DNA of 64,000 nucleotides from Deltaproteobacteria bacterium (GCA_016703535.1 JADJBV010000001.1:2232001-2296000); one strand, 5' to 3'. Shown: positions 20,986 through 29,683, counted from the first letter of the stretch. Numbers and translations: made by a program. The notes: a model not told the origin generated them from the letters alone.

Positions 20986-21432
20986 TCAGGTCCCCTTGAG
21001 GCTGATGATGTTGAGGCCGGTCAGATCGAGGCCGCTCAGTTCGCTCTTGAGCGCAAAGCCGACCGCGCCTGGGTTCTTCTTGATCTGCTCGACCAAGGTG
21101 GTCACCGACTCGACCTCCGCCGGCTTGACCCCTTGCCCAGCGAGCTGCCGGCTCGTCCAGTAGGAGGAAAAACGTTGGGCCGACATCTCCACCACCTTGT
21201 CGAAGAAGACGGCGGCCGGCGACGAGGCGGTCCGGCTGATGACCCGGATGGGCACCGTGCCGTTCCAGAAGGCGGTGTTGCCCAAGTAGATGGCCTTGGC
21301 TTGCGCCGGGGTCATGGCCTTGGTCGGGTTGCGTTGGTTCAGCACCACCACCACCTCGGCCTCTTCACCGCGGGCGGTTTGGGCCAAAGCCAGGCTGCTA
21401 CAGATCGTTGCGAGCAATATGAGGTTGCGCAT
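20986..21432 (-). CDS. Small PstS-like periplasmic substrate-binding protein
   Basis: This 148-residue protein has a signal peptide (MRNLILLATICSSLALAQTA). The rest matches one lobe of a PBP-like (PstS/ModA-type) domain: VVVLNQRNPTKAMTPAQAKA, IYLGNTAFWNGT, and GAVGFALKSEL with Gly-rich turns. It is far shorter than true PstS (about 320) and has no transport genes beside it, so it probably presents a ligand to the adjacent membrane kinase rather than to a transporter. The TGA-AC-ATG junction with the kinase gene supports joint expression. The ligand (phosphate or another oxyanion) is a guess from the family. Confidence 0.82.
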   Translation of the reverse strand: MRNLILLATICSSLALAQTARGEEAEVVVVLNQRNPTKAMTPAQAKAIYLGNTAFWNGTVPIRVISRTASSPAAVFFDKVVEMSAQRFSSYWTSRQLAGQGVKPAEVESVTTLVEQIKKNPGAVGFALKSELSGLDLTGLNIISLKGT

Positions 21433-21457
21433 CGTGGTCTCCTCCGAGCCGGGCGGC

Positions 21458-22852
21458 TCAGATCCCCCCCAACTCCCAGAGGTAAGAGAGGGACAGCCGG
21501 ATCTCGGGATAGAGGATGGTCTGGCCGTTGAACTTCTGGAGGTGAGCGCTGCCGTCGATCTTCAGGGCCACGGGCGCGATCGGGCGGAGCACCGTGCCGA
21601 CGGTGAACTTGTAGAACTCGCCGTCTGCGGTCAGGCCCGCCTCGGCGTCACCGCCGAAGTCCTTGTTGTTGATGGTCTCGGGGTTCGAGTAGTAGTCCAG
21701 CTGGACGTAAGGGATGACGCTGCTCGACTCACCCACTTTGATGTCGTAGCCGATCCGCGTGTAGAAGGTGCGGACGCTGAAGTCGGCGTCGGTGTTGACG
21801 CCGTTCGCCGGGTCGCCCCCGACAAAAAACCGCTCCCGCTGGCGCTGGTTGAGGTCGGCGTCGATCAGGGCCAAGGTCGAGTCGACGTTTCGGATCGCGT
21901 CGTGTTGGGCCTGCCAATATTCGAGCTGGACGATCAAGCCTTCCCAGTCGAGCTGGCCATAACCGCCGAACACGAAGTAGCGGTCCCGCTCCATCCAGTT
22001 GTTGACGCCACCCTTGGGTGAACCTTCACCGACCCCGCGGGTGGGCAAGGCGTCACCGCCGCTCCAGTAAAACGAGGTGCCGAGCTTGAGCAGGCTGCCC
22101 ACGGTCACGTGCAGGTCGGCGCCCAACGGCACCGAGTGGATGGCCCGTTCGTCGGTACCGGTCGCCAGAGAATAGTTGAGGGCCACGTCGTCGAAGTTGG
22201 CCACCCCGTGGAGCATGAAGTTGGTGGTGCGGGTCAACATCAGGTGGTCTTTGTCGAAGAGCTCGGGGGTCTCGATGCCGATGAAGGTCGGGACCGCGTC
22301 GAGGATCTCGTTGTAGAGGCCAAACCGTCGGTAGGTCTTGCCAGCCCGGAGCTGCAGATAGGTCTGGTAGATCGGCGCTTCGACCCAGGCGTTGCGGACC
22401 ACCAGCGGTTCGTCTTCGATCCCGCCCGAGCCCGGTGAGGCCAAGTTGAGGAAGAAGCGATAACGCCCCATGATCGTGCCCTGCACCATCGCGTGCAGGT
22501 TGAACACGTCCCACTCGTAGGCGTTTTCTTCGTAGACCGTGTTGCCCATCGGATCGATTGACGCCGGGGTGTCGGCCACTTGTTCGAAGTGGGTGTCGAT
22601 GTAGCCGTAGAAGCGGGCTTCGAAGACCGGTGTCTCAGCGGCCGCGACCGACGCCGCAAAGTCGCCCCAATCCGCCGCGGGCTCCGCGGGAGCCACCTCG
22701 GGGCTCGAGGGTGGAGGGGAGACCGGCGGCTCGACGACGGCCGCGGTGGGCGTCGAAGTTTGGGTCTCTTGGGCCAAGGCCGTGCCGGTGGACAGGAGGG
22801 CTGAGAGCCCCAACCAGGCTGCCGCAGGAAGCGGAAAATGCTGTTTCTTCAT
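21458..22852 (-). CDS. Outer-membrane porin-like beta-barrel protein
   Basis: This 464-residue protein starts at ATG 22852, ahead of a signal peptide (MKKQHFPLPAAAWLGLSALL, cut near ALAQ). Twelve extra upstream codons are open but would precede the signal. A Pro-rich spacer follows. Then come alternating amphipathic strands typical of porins (RFYGYIDTHFEQVADT, RYRFFLNLASPG, LQLRAGKTYRRFGLYNE, FGGYGQLDWEGLIVQLEYWQ), and a last strand IRLSLSYLWELGGI ends near the C-terminus without the usual final Phe. It lies upstream of the PstS-like gene with a 25-base gap. In that setting it may admit the ligand sensed by the cassette. Confidence 0.83.
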   Translation of the reverse strand: MKKQHFPLPAAAWLGLSALLSTGTALAQETQTSTPTAAVVEPPVSPPPSSPEVAPAEPAADWGDFAASVAAAETPVFEARFYGYIDTHFEQVADTPASIDPMGNTVYEENAYEWDVFNLHAMVQGTIMGRYRFFLNLASPGSGGIEDEPLVVRNAWVEAPIYQTYLQLRAGKTYRRFGLYNEILDAVPTFIGIETPELFDKDHLMLTRTTNFMLHGVANFDDVALNYSLATGTDERAIHSVPLGADLHVTVGSLLKLGTSFYWSGGDALPTRGVGEGSPKGGVNNWMERDRYFVFGGYGQLDWEGLIVQLEYWQAQHDAIRNVDSTLALIDADLNQRQRERFFVGGDPANGVNTDADFSVRTFYTRIGYDIKVGESSSVIPYVQLDYYSNPETINNKDFGGDAEAGLTADGEFYKFTVGTVLRPIAPVALKIDGSAHLQKFNGQTILYPEIRLSLSYLWELGGI

Positions 22853-22926
22853 GGACCTCTCGGCAGGCAAACGCCTGTCCATGGCCATATCGGCCAGGCC
22901 GTAGAGGTCTTTAACTGGGGGGCTCT

Positions 22927-24432
22927 TTAGCGAACCCGGGCCAAGATCTGACGAACCTTCTCGACCTCAAAGGGCTTCTCGAGCCGAGGGTTGGGGACGG
23001 CCTCCAAAAAGGCCTGGGCCCGAGGCGTAAACGTGCCGCCGGTCATGAAGACGATCCGGCTCTCGACCCCGGGCCGGTTTTGTTTGACCCAATCGTAGAC
23101 GTCCATGCCGGTCAGCTCCGGCATCATCAGGTCGCAAAAGATCACGTCGAACTCTTCACCGGCCGACAAGGTGTCGATGGCCTTCTTGCCCGAGTCGACC
23201 ACCGAAAGGGCGCGGCTCTTGAGGGCCCGCTTCAGCGCCGTGGCGATCAAGGGTTCGTCGTCAATCACCAAGATCCGATAACTTTCGATGTCGGCGCCGA
23301 CCGCCGCCGGCGGCCGAGATCCGGAGCCGTCTTCTTCGAGTTGTCCGGGCAAAGAGACCCGAAACGTCGTGCCGCCGCCGGGCTGACTTTCGGCGGTCAA
23401 GGAGCCCCCCAGGTCGACCACGATGCTGTGGGCGATGGAGAGGCCGAGCCCACCCGAACGCCCAACCGGTCGATGCGGCAAAGCGTCGAAGAGGTGGCGC
23501 AACACATCCGGCAGGATCCCGGGCCCGTTGTCCGAAAGTTCGATCACCACGTCCTCACCGACGGTCCCGGTGCGGATGCGCAGGGCGTGTTGGTCCGCCT
23601 TGCCCTCGGGCATGGCATGGGCGGCGTGGAGCAAGAGGTTGAGGATCACCTGGCCCAGGCGGGCTTCGTTCCCCAACACCGGCAACACCGCCCCCAACTC
23701 TTTCACCAAGCGGGCCCGGTGCCGGATCTCGATCCAAGCCATGTTGATGGCCGACTCGATGATCCGGTTGACGTTGACCTCGGTCTTGCGCTCCTGATCG
23801 GCGCGGGAAAAGGCCTGCAGATCACGGACGATCCGCCGCACCCGCTCACCACCTTCGTGGGCCTCCTTGAGGGCCTCGAGCACGTCGGCCCGGGCCACCT
23901 CGTCCTCGATCAGGGCCGGGGTCTCTTCGACCAGATAACTCAGGTTCCCGAGGACGTAAGAGAGCGGGTTGTTGATCTCGTGGGCGACGCCGGCGGCCAA
24001 AGTGCCGATCGACATCATCCGATCGGCCAAGAGCAGCTGAGCGCTGGAGCGCTTGAGGCTGGTGACGTCGCGGCCAATAAAACCCTGGGCGGGCAGGCCG
24101 TCCCACTCGGTGACGGGCAAGGCGGTCAGCTGGAGGAACACCCGGGCATCGGGGGGCACTGAAAAGGCGAACTCAGAGGTGGGATCTTCGGCGCCCGCGA
24201 TCATCCGCGTCAGGCGCTCTCGATCTTCGGGCAAGACGTCATCGAGGACCACTCGCCCCAAAAGTGCGGTGGGGGTGGTCTCCAAAGTGCGAGCCCAGGT
24301 GCGGTTGGCGTAGACGTAACGGCCGTCTCGCACGATGGCGACACCATCCGGGCTGCCCTCGATGAGCCTGACGAAGTCCTCCGGTTTGGCCACTTGGCTA
24401 AGTTCCCCGACCAAAGTTCCTACGACGGGCAA
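22927..24432 (-). CDS. PAS hybrid histidine kinase with receiver domain; altered N-box
   Basis: The protein has 501 residues. TTG 24432 gives this length; GTG 24393, with GGGGAA upstream, is a good alternative. A PAS domain (residues about 17-130) precedes HisKA with the phospho-His in GVAHEINNPLSYVLGNL. The HATPase has normal G1 (DNGPGI) and GGLGLSIA boxes, but the N-box reads VILNLLLHAAHAMPEG, with His where the Mg-binding Asn of NLLxNA is expected. A receiver domain (residues about 388-500) has the phospho-Asp in IFCDLMMPELTG. No membrane helix or DNA-binding domain is visible. It sits just upstream of the porin gene on the same strand. Confidence 0.9.
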   Translation of the reverse strand: MPVVGTLVGELSQVAKPEDFVRLIEGSPDGVAIVRDGRYVYANRTWARTLETTPTALLGRVVLDDVLPEDRERLTRMIAGAEDPTSEFAFSVPPDARVFLQLTALPVTEWDGLPAQGFIGRDVTSLKRSSAQLLLADRMMSIGTLAAGVAHEINNPLSYVLGNLSYLVEETPALIEDEVARADVLEALKEAHEGGERVRRIVRDLQAFSRADQERKTEVNVNRIIESAINMAWIEIRHRARLVKELGAVLPVLGNEARLGQVILNLLLHAAHAMPEGKADQHALRIRTGTVGEDVVIELSDNGPGILPDVLRHLFDALPHRPVGRSGGLGLSIAHSIVVDLGGSLTAESQPGGGTTFRVSLPGQLEEDGSGSRPPAAVGADIESYRILVIDDEPLIATALKRALKSRALSVVDSGKKAIDTLSAGEEFDVIFCDLMMPELTGMDVYDWVKQNRPGVESRIVFMTGGTFTPRAQAFLEAVPNPRLEKPFEVEKVRQILARVR

Positions 24433-24471
24433 AGGCTCAAAGCCAGGACCGATCGGTCGAGTCCGGGAGGG

Positions 24472-25122
24472 CTACAGTAAAAACTGAAAGCCCAGGCCAC
24501 CCTGGAACACCACCCGCCGCCACCGCTCCAGGTCGATGTTGTAGGGGAAGTGGACGTTCAATTCGGGAAAAAGGGCGAAGTTGTCGCCCAAAATGAGCCG
24601 AAGGCCGAGGACGCCGCCGGGGAGGAAGATCAGGTCACCAGGATTGACGCCCCCATCGGTGCCGGTCCCGGCCGGGACGTGGAGCAACAACTTGCCGCCG
24701 ATGATCGCCTCGGCCGAGTCGCCGAGGCGGACCCCTGCCAACACCGGCAAGTGGAAGGTTCCAATGAGTAGATCGTTGTTGTTGTCGGTGTTGGCCGCGC
24801 TGAGCTGCAGGCCCGCCCCGGGCGCGACGGCGATCGCCACCACGTCGTTCCGAAGCAGCGCCACCTTGGCGGTCAACTCGCCGCCCAGCAGGTTGATCTT
24901 GCCGCCGATGTCGACCCGCTCCGACAACCCATAACGCAGGCTCATCTCCGCGACCGGCAGGGTGGCCCGCCCTTGGGTCTTGCGCTCCGAGACCCAGAGG
25001 TCCGCCGAGAGGCCAAGCTCGGTTTCGCCCTTGGGGATCGGCCGGGGCGAGAGGCGGGTCGAATACGACGCACACCCCGGGCCGAACAGCACCAGGACCA
25101 AGAGCCAACGCCAGCCAGGCAT
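24472..25122 (-). CDS. Outer-membrane lipoprotein, small beta-barrel type
   Basis: This 216-residue protein has a signal peptide ending in a lipobox (LVLFGPGC, Cys near 17). The mature part shows repeated short strands with Gly turns (ELGLSADLWVSERKT, ADVS-like loops, GGKINLLGGELTAKVALL, GVRLGDSAEAIIGGKLLLHV) and ends in aromatic FQGGLGFQFLL. This pattern resembles small outer-membrane barrels. No named family was recognised. It is the first gene of a close minus-strand run leading to the signalling cassette, 39 bases upstream of the hybrid kinase gene, and could be part of it. Confidence 0.72.
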   Translation of the reverse strand: MPGWRWLLVLVLFGPGCASYSTRLSPRPIPKGETELGLSADLWVSERKTQGRATLPVAEMSLRYGLSERVDIGGKINLLGGELTAKVALLRNDVVAIAVAPGAGLQLSAANTDNNNDLLIGTFHLPVLAGVRLGDSAEAIIGGKLLLHVPAGTGTDGGVNPGDLIFLPGGVLGLRLILGDNFALFPELNVHFPYNIDLERWRRVVFQGGLGFQFLL

Positions 25123-25206
25123 CCTGGTTGGATACTACGCGGCTATGGCCCTTGGACCCAAGTTTGACCACCCTCACCGCCGGCAGGTACAGAGGGGTGG
25201 GGGCTT

Positions 25207-26559
25207 GTGGAGCGCATCGGCCGATATCAACTGATCCGAACCTTGGCCGCGGGCGGCATGGGCGAGATCTACCTGGCCGAACACACCGGCCTGGCCGGTT
25301 TTGCCAAACGGGTCGCCCTCAAGAAGATCCGCCCCGAGTTGGCGCGGGACAAAAGTTACGTCCAGCTTTTCCTGAACGAGGCCCGGCTCGGCTCCTTCTT
25401 GAACCACCCGAACATCGTCCACATCTTCGATGTCGGCCACGAAAACGACGAGCTCTGGCTGGTGATGGAGTACGTCGACGGCATCGATCTGAAGCGCCTC
25501 TACCGCCGAGCCGCGTCGGCGGGGCAACCGCTGAACGGCCCCCTGGTGGCGGCGATCATGACCGAGGTGCTGTTGGCCCTCGAGGAGGCCCACGGCGGCG
25601 GGCCCACCCACGGCGCGCCCATCATCCACCGGGATCTTTCGCCGGAAAACGTGCTGGTGGCCCGGACCGGGGCGATCAAGGTCCTGGACTTCGGGCTGGC
25701 CAAGTGGGTGCCGGCCAGCGCCACCGTGCCCTCGATGGAGGGCAACATGATCTTCGGCAAGGTGCGTTATATGCCGCCGGAGCAGCTGAGGGGGCACCTG
25801 ATCGACGCCCGCGCCGACCTCTTTTCCCTCGGCGTCGTGATGTACGAGACCCTCAAGGGTGAGCTGCCCTTTGGTCGCGGCACGGCCAACCAGGTGTTGG
25901 CCCAGATCCTCAAGGGGCCCCCGCCCTCCCCCACCGAAGGTCACCTCACCCCCGATCCGGCCATCGATCGGATCATCCAAAAGGCCCTCTCACCAGCCCC
26001 CGGCGATCGTTATCAGACCGCGGAAGAGATGCGGAGCGAGCTGCTCGACTACCTGGCGGCCCAACGTTCGGCCTCACCCCTCGAGGTCCTGCGCAAGAAG
26101 CTCCATCGGGTCGCCACCAGCGAAGACGAAGAGATCGGCGGGCGCCGCGGCCACGGCATCGACTTTTCGGTGGCCGAACGCTGCGGCAAGTGTGGCGGGC
26201 CTTTTTCCTCCTTCGTGTTGGACGGCCTGATCGTCGATCGCTGCACCGAGTGCCGCGGCGTATGGCTGGACGACGCCGAGCTCCACCGGCTGCTCGGCAC
26301 CGCGTCCCGCTCCCAGCCCCGGCCTCGGAACAAGGTCAACTTCGAACAGGCCCCCCTGGACAAGTTGGTCGGCTCCTGCCCGAGCTGCAAAGACGGGCTG
26401 ACCGCCTACGAGGTCCCAGGACACCCGGCGTCCTTGGAGGTGTGTGGCCACTGCTTGGGGGTCTGGTTCGACGGCGGCGAGCTGGAGCTGCTGGATGATC
26501 CCGCGGTGGATGTTTGGTTGCGGGCCCTGCTCGAAGCCCAAGACGAAGACGACGACTAG
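25207..26559 (+). CDS. Ser/Thr protein kinase with two C-terminal TFIIB-type zinc ribbons
   Basis: The protein has 450 residues and a GTG start. The kinase domain (residues about 7-280) has AAGGMGEIYLAEH, ATP lysine in RVALKKIRP, HRDLSPENVLV and LDFGLAKW, so it should be active. No membrane helix follows. Instead, two zinc ribbons of zf-TFIIB type end the protein: CGKCGGPF ... CTECRGVWLD and CPSCKDGL ... CGHCLGVWFD, each followed by an acidic ELxxLL helix. The zinc ribbons are known mostly from small uncharacterised proteins; joined to a kinase they may bind nucleic acid or a partner. It is convergent with recR, eight bases apart. Confidence 0.93.
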   Translation: MERIGRYQLIRTLAAGGMGEIYLAEHTGLAGFAKRVALKKIRPELARDKSYVQLFLNEARLGSFLNHPNIVHIFDVGHENDELWLVMEYVDGIDLKRLYRRAASAGQPLNGPLVAAIMTEVLLALEEAHGGGPTHGAPIIHRDLSPENVLVARTGAIKVLDFGLAKWVPASATVPSMEGNMIFGKVRYMPPEQLRGHLIDARADLFSLGVVMYETLKGELPFGRGTANQVLAQILKGPPPSPTEGHLTPDPAIDRIIQKALSPAPGDRYQTAEEMRSELLDYLAAQRSASPLEVLRKKLHRVATSEDEEIGGRRGHGIDFSVAERCGKCGGPFSSFVLDGLIVDRCTECRGVWLDDAELHRLLGTASRSQPRPRNKVNFEQAPLDKLVGSCPSCKDGLTAYEVPGHPASLEVCGHCLGVWFDGGELELLDDPAVDVWLRALLEAQDEDDD

Positions 26560-26566
26560 GGGTCCC

Positions 26567-27178
26567 TCAAGACATGCGCTGCCGACCCGACAAGGCCCGA
26601 GAGATGGTGGCCGGATCGGCGTACTCGAAGTCACCGCCGATCGGCAGGCCCGAGGCGATGCGGGTGACCGTAAAACCCATCGGCTGCAGCACACGCTGCA
26701 AATAAAGCGCGGTGGCCTCTCCTTCGACGCTGGGGTTGGTGGCGACGATCAACTCCTCGACGCTGCGATCACTGCCGGCCAAGCGAGACAGGAGCTCCTT
26801 CACCTTGATCCCCTCGGGCCCGATGCCTTCGAGGGGCGCCAAGGTTCCATGCAGCACGTGGTAGCGGCCCTTGAACTCTTGGCTCCGCTCGATCGCCCGG
26901 AGATCTTGGACGTTTTCGACCACACACAACACCCGCACGTCCCGCTGGGGATCCGCGCAGATCCCACACTCGGCTTGATCGGTCAGGTTCTGACACCGGG
27001 CGCACAAAGAGACCCGTTGGGTGGCTTCGAGCAGCGACTCGGCCAGGTCGGCGGCGAAGGTCGGTCCTTGGCGGAGCACGTAGAACGCCATCCGCGTGGC
27101 GGACTTTTCGCCCACACCCGGCAGCCGCGAGAGGGCTTGGATCAGCCGAGCGATCGGATCGACCTTCCGACGTTCCAT
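26567..27178 (-). CDS. recR: Recombination mediator protein RecR
   Basis: This 203-residue protein has the full RecR layout: helix-hairpin-helix (LIQALSRLPGVGEKSATRMA), a C4 zinc finger (CARCQNLTDQAECGIC) and a Toprim domain (LCVVENVQDLRAIERS, then EELIVATNPSVEGEATALYL). RecR works with RecF/RecO to load RecA onto gapped DNA. It follows ybaB and dnaX in the conserved dnaX-ybaB-recR order, four bases after ybaB. Confidence 0.97.
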   Translation of the reverse strand: MERRKVDPIARLIQALSRLPGVGEKSATRMAFYVLRQGPTFAADLAESLLEATQRVSLCARCQNLTDQAECGICADPQRDVRVLCVVENVQDLRAIERSQEFKGRYHVLHGTLAPLEGIGPEGIKVKELLSRLAGSDRSVEELIVATNPSVEGEATALYLQRVLQPMGFTVTRIASGLPIGGDFEYADPATISRALSGRQRMS

Positions 27179-27182
27179 CGCC

Positions 27183-27491
27183 TCAGAACATGCCGGGGAC
27201 TTGGAGCCCGCCGGTCACCTTGGCGATCTCGCCCTGCATCATCTCGTTGGCCCGAGCGATCGCCTGGTTGGTGGCCGCGACCAGCAGGTCCTGCAACATC
27301 TCGATCTCGGCCGGATCGACCACCTTGGGATCGATCTTGACCGAAAGGATCTCGTTTTTGCCGTTGGCCACCACCGTCACCATGCCGCCGCCGGCGGTGC
27401 CCTCGACGGTGGTGGTGCCGGCCTCCTCACGGACTTGCTGCAGCTTGTCCTGCATCTTTTTGGCCTGGCGCATCAGCTCGTTGATGTTCAT
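27183..27491 (-). CDS. ybaB: YbaB/EbfC family nucleoid-associated protein
   Basis: This 102-residue protein is normal for the family. It has the typical start MNINELMRQAKKMQDKLQQV, the central strands with TVEGTAGGGMVTVVANGK, and the end helix with AIARANEMMQGEIAKVTGGL ahead of GMF. YbaB/EbfC binds DNA as a dimer and coats the nucleoid. It lies between dnaX (six bases) and recR, the usual context. Confidence 0.96.
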   Translation of the reverse strand: MNINELMRQAKKMQDKLQQVREEAGTTTVEGTAGGGMVTVVANGKNEILSVKIDPKVVDPAEIEMLQDLLVAATNQAIARANEMMQGEIAKVTGGLQVPGMF

Positions 27492-27497
27492 GGACGT

Positions 27498-29240
27498 TCA
27501 ACCTTCATCGACCACGCGGACCTTGGCAATCGATCCGCCAAACTCACCGGCCACCGCTTTGACGGCCGGCCGCTCCACCGCGACCTCGGCTTTTTCCTGA
27601 TTCCGGGCCCGCTGGGCTTGGTCGGCCGCCTCTTGCAGGGTCGGGGGAGCCTCGGGGATCGGGCCTTTGGCCCGCTGTACGGTCAAGGTCGTCGGCGCCC
27701 CCAGGTACTCGGACAGCAGAACCTCCAGGGCCCTTTTGGTCTCGGGATCGCTCAGCTTCTGCTCGTCGAAGGCGGTCTCGCAGCCGAGGTCGACCCGGCC
27801 CGGCGCAAAGGCCAAGGGCCGCACCAGGGCCAGGTTGGCGGCCAAAGGGGGGCGGCGCTTTTTCACCATCTGGACGAAGCCGGGGAATCCTTGGCTCCGG
27901 TCGCCCGAGTCTTGGGGGGGCTCGGGGGCGGCGTCCCGGGTTGGGGCGGAGGGTGGAGTGGGACCGGGACTGGGACCCGAAGTCAGGGCGGGGCCGGGAC
28001 CGGAAGTCGGACCTGGACCGGGACCAGGGCGACGGGGGCCTTCTCCACCGGTGGGGCCTCTCGGGGGGGAGGAGCGGGGGGCTCCGGAGAGGAGGCCTTC
28101 GATCTTGGTGAGTTCGGCCAGGAGAGCGTCGAGGGGCACGTGGATCGGACCTTGGGCCAAGGTGGCCAGGCTGACCTCCAGGACGTAGCGGGGTTGGGCC
28201 GAACGGCCGACTTCTTCGACCGCCTTGGCCAAGCCTTCGAACCAACGCTCGAGGGTCGGCGCGTCGACCCGCTTGGCCCGGGTGATCATCTTGTCGACCT
28301 CGTCGTGGGGACGATCGATGGCGGCCTTGGGTTCGGCGACGAACTTGGCCACCAGCAGGTCCCGAGCGTATTCGACCAGGGCCTCGGCGAAACGCGAGAG
28401 ATCGAAGCCCCGATGATAGACCTCGCCGATCAGGTCGATCACCTTCCCCGGCGCGTGTTCGAACAAGGCGGCGAAGGCCCGCTCCACCAGGGCACCGTCG
28501 ACGACCCCGAGGGACTCGCGGATCAGGGCGGCGTCCACCCGACGGCCCGCCGCGTAAGCCAACACCTGCTCGAGCAACGACTGAGCGTCGCGCATCGAAC
28601 CTTCACTCTCCCGGGCCAGGAGGGCCAAGGCGGTCGGATCGTGATCGATGCCTTCGGCCTTCAAGATCTCGGAGAGGCGTTCACCCATCCGCGCCAAAGC
28701 GATGCGGCGGAAGTCGTAGCGTTGGCAGCGGGAGAGGATGGTCACCGGCACCTTGTGGGCGTCGGTGGTGGCCAACACGAACTTCACGTGGGCCGGCGGC
28801 TCCTCCAGGGTCTTGAGCAGGGCGTTGAAGGCGCCGGTCGAGAGCATGTGCACTTCGTCGATCACGTAGACCTTGAAGCGCGCCGAGCTGGGGAGGTAGC
28901 GGCAGTTGTCGATGATCTCCCGGACGTTATCGACGCCGGTGTGGGAGGCGGCGTCGATCTCGAAGACGTCGGTCGAGCGACCTTCGGTGATCTCGAGGCA
29001 CTGGCGACAGACCCCACAAGGCGTGGCGGTGGGCTTGCCGTCCCGTTCGCAGGAGAGGGCCTTGGCCAAGATCCGGGCGGCCGAGGTTTTACCGACGCCC
29101 CGGGGCCCAGAGAACAGGAAGGCGTGGGCGATCCGGCCCGACCCGATGGCGTTGGTCAGGGTTTGGGTGATGTGTTCTTGGCCGAGGACGTCCGCAAATT
29201 GTTGGGGGCGCCACTTTCGCGCCAGGACGACGTAGCTCAT
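27498..29240 (-). CDS. dnaX: DNA polymerase III subunit gamma/tau
   Basis: This 580-residue clamp-loader ATPase has Walker A GPRGVGKTS, a zinc module with CERDGKPTATPCGVCRQC, Walker B VYVIDEVHMLS, and sensor 1 in FVLATTDAHKVP. Domain III follows, then a Pro/Gly-rich linker (near residues 385-440, encoded by a purine-rich low-complexity stretch) and a tau-like C-terminal part. No strong slippery site for a short gamma form was noticed. It heads the dnaX-ybaB-recR operon. SRP RNA lies upstream on the same strand. Confidence 0.96.
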   Translation of the reverse strand: MSYVVLARKWRPQQFADVLGQEHITQTLTNAIGSGRIAHAFLFSGPRGVGKTSAARILAKALSCERDGKPTATPCGVCRQCLEITEGRSTDVFEIDAASHTGVDNVREIIDNCRYLPSSARFKVYVIDEVHMLSTGAFNALLKTLEEPPAHVKFVLATTDAHKVPVTILSRCQRYDFRRIALARMGERLSEILKAEGIDHDPTALALLARESEGSMRDAQSLLEQVLAYAAGRRVDAALIRESLGVVDGALVERAFAALFEHAPGKVIDLIGEVYHRGFDLSRFAEALVEYARDLLVAKFVAEPKAAIDRPHDEVDKMITRAKRVDAPTLERWFEGLAKAVEEVGRSAQPRYVLEVSLATLAQGPIHVPLDALLAELTKIEGLLSGAPRSSPPRGPTGGEGPRRPGPGPGPTSGPGPALTSGPSPGPTPPSAPTRDAAPEPPQDSGDRSQGFPGFVQMVKKRRPPLAANLALVRPLAFAPGRVDLGCETAFDEQKLSDPETKRALEVLLSEYLGAPTTLTVQRAKGPIPEAPPTLQEAADQAQRARNQEKAEVAVERPAVKAVAGEFGGSIAKVRVVDEG

Positions 29241-29286
29241 GTCGTCACCACCCCTTCGTTGCCCTCGAGCCTTTTTGGAAAGTGAT

Positions 29287-29381
29287 CGCCAGGCACCCTA
29301 CAACACACGGGCTAAGCTCCTACCGTTGCTTCCTTCCGGACCTGGCGGGGTTCAGAGCCGTCCGTTGCGTAGGACCCGGCG
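29287..29381 (-). ncRNA. ffs: Bacterial small signal recognition particle RNA (4.5S)
   Basis: On the minus strand the segment holds the invariant SRP core CAGGTCCGGAAGGAAGCA, the tetraloop and symmetric-loop region bound by Ffh. The two ends (CGCCGGGTCCTAC and GTAGGGTGCCTGGCG) can pair to close the hairpin, which gives about 95 bases. The position upstream of dnaX and near tRNA-Ser is common for ffs. The ends are estimates from pairing. Confidence 0.9.
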
Positions 29382-29432
29382 ACCGCCGCGGACCCTAGAG
29401 GACTTCGAGAGGGCGAGCAAGCACAACCTTTC

Positions 29433-29459
29433 TTGCCAGGACGCGAAGAGTTCGGTAAT
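29433..29459 (+). promoter_or_regulatory. Possible sigma-70-type promoter of tRNA-Ser
   Basis: TTGCCA at 29433-29438 and GGTAAT at 29454-29459 are separated by 15 bases and lie about 18 bases upstream of the tRNA. The spacing is a little short, so this is a weak call based on position and likeness to the consensus. Confidence 0.3.
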
Positions 29460-29476
29460 CCGCGCTCTCGACACCT

Positions 29477-29564
29477 GGAGAGATGGCCGAGTGGCTGAAG
29501 GTCCACGACTGGAAATCGTGTGTGCCTCAAAAGGGCACCGAGGGTTCGAATCCCTCTCTCTCCG
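29477..29564 (+). tRNA. tRNA-Ser(GGA)
   Basis: The acceptor stem GGAGAGA pairs with TCTCTCC at 29557-29563. The anticodon stem CACGA/TCGTG encloses CTGGAAA, giving anticodon GGA. The long variable arm (GTGCC TCAAAA GGGCAC) is typical of tRNA-Ser. The T arm is GAGGG TTCGAAT CCCTC. No CCA is encoded. Confidence 0.97.
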
Positions 29565-29567
29565 CTT

Positions 29568-29589
29568 GGGGCCCCCTTCGGGGGGCCCC
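29568..29589 (+). terminator. GC-rich hairpin with TTCG loop after tRNA-Ser
   Basis: GGGGCCCCC at 29568-29576 and GGGGGCCCC at 29581-29589 form a perfect nine-base stem around a TTCG tetraloop, four bases after the tRNA. There is no long T run, but its place suggests transcription end or 3' processing. Confidence 0.65.
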
Positions 29590-29620
29590 TTCGCGTTTCG
29601 AGTGGGCTTCGGTCGGCGGC

Positions 29621-29654
29621 GCGACTTGTAGGCCCTTTGGGCCTACAAGTTCGC
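29621..29654. repeat. Long inverted repeat (hairpin) in intergenic region
   Basis: CTTGTAGGCCC and GGGCCTACAAG are perfect inverted copies around TTT. The stem extends outward through GCGA/TCGC with one bulged base, which makes about 15 base pairs. It may be a second terminator, facing either tRNA-Ser or tadA. Confidence 0.6.
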
Positions 29655-29683
29655 GACCTGGATTCGAATCGCGGGCGCTGCAG

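Noticed and set aside
27930..28080. Purine-rich low-complexity DNA as a separate element
   Set aside because: It encodes the Pro/Gly linker of dnaX and is explained by that.
29661..29680. Possible tRNA remnant (GATTCGAATC)
   Set aside because: Only a T-loop-like palindrome; no stem or second half found.
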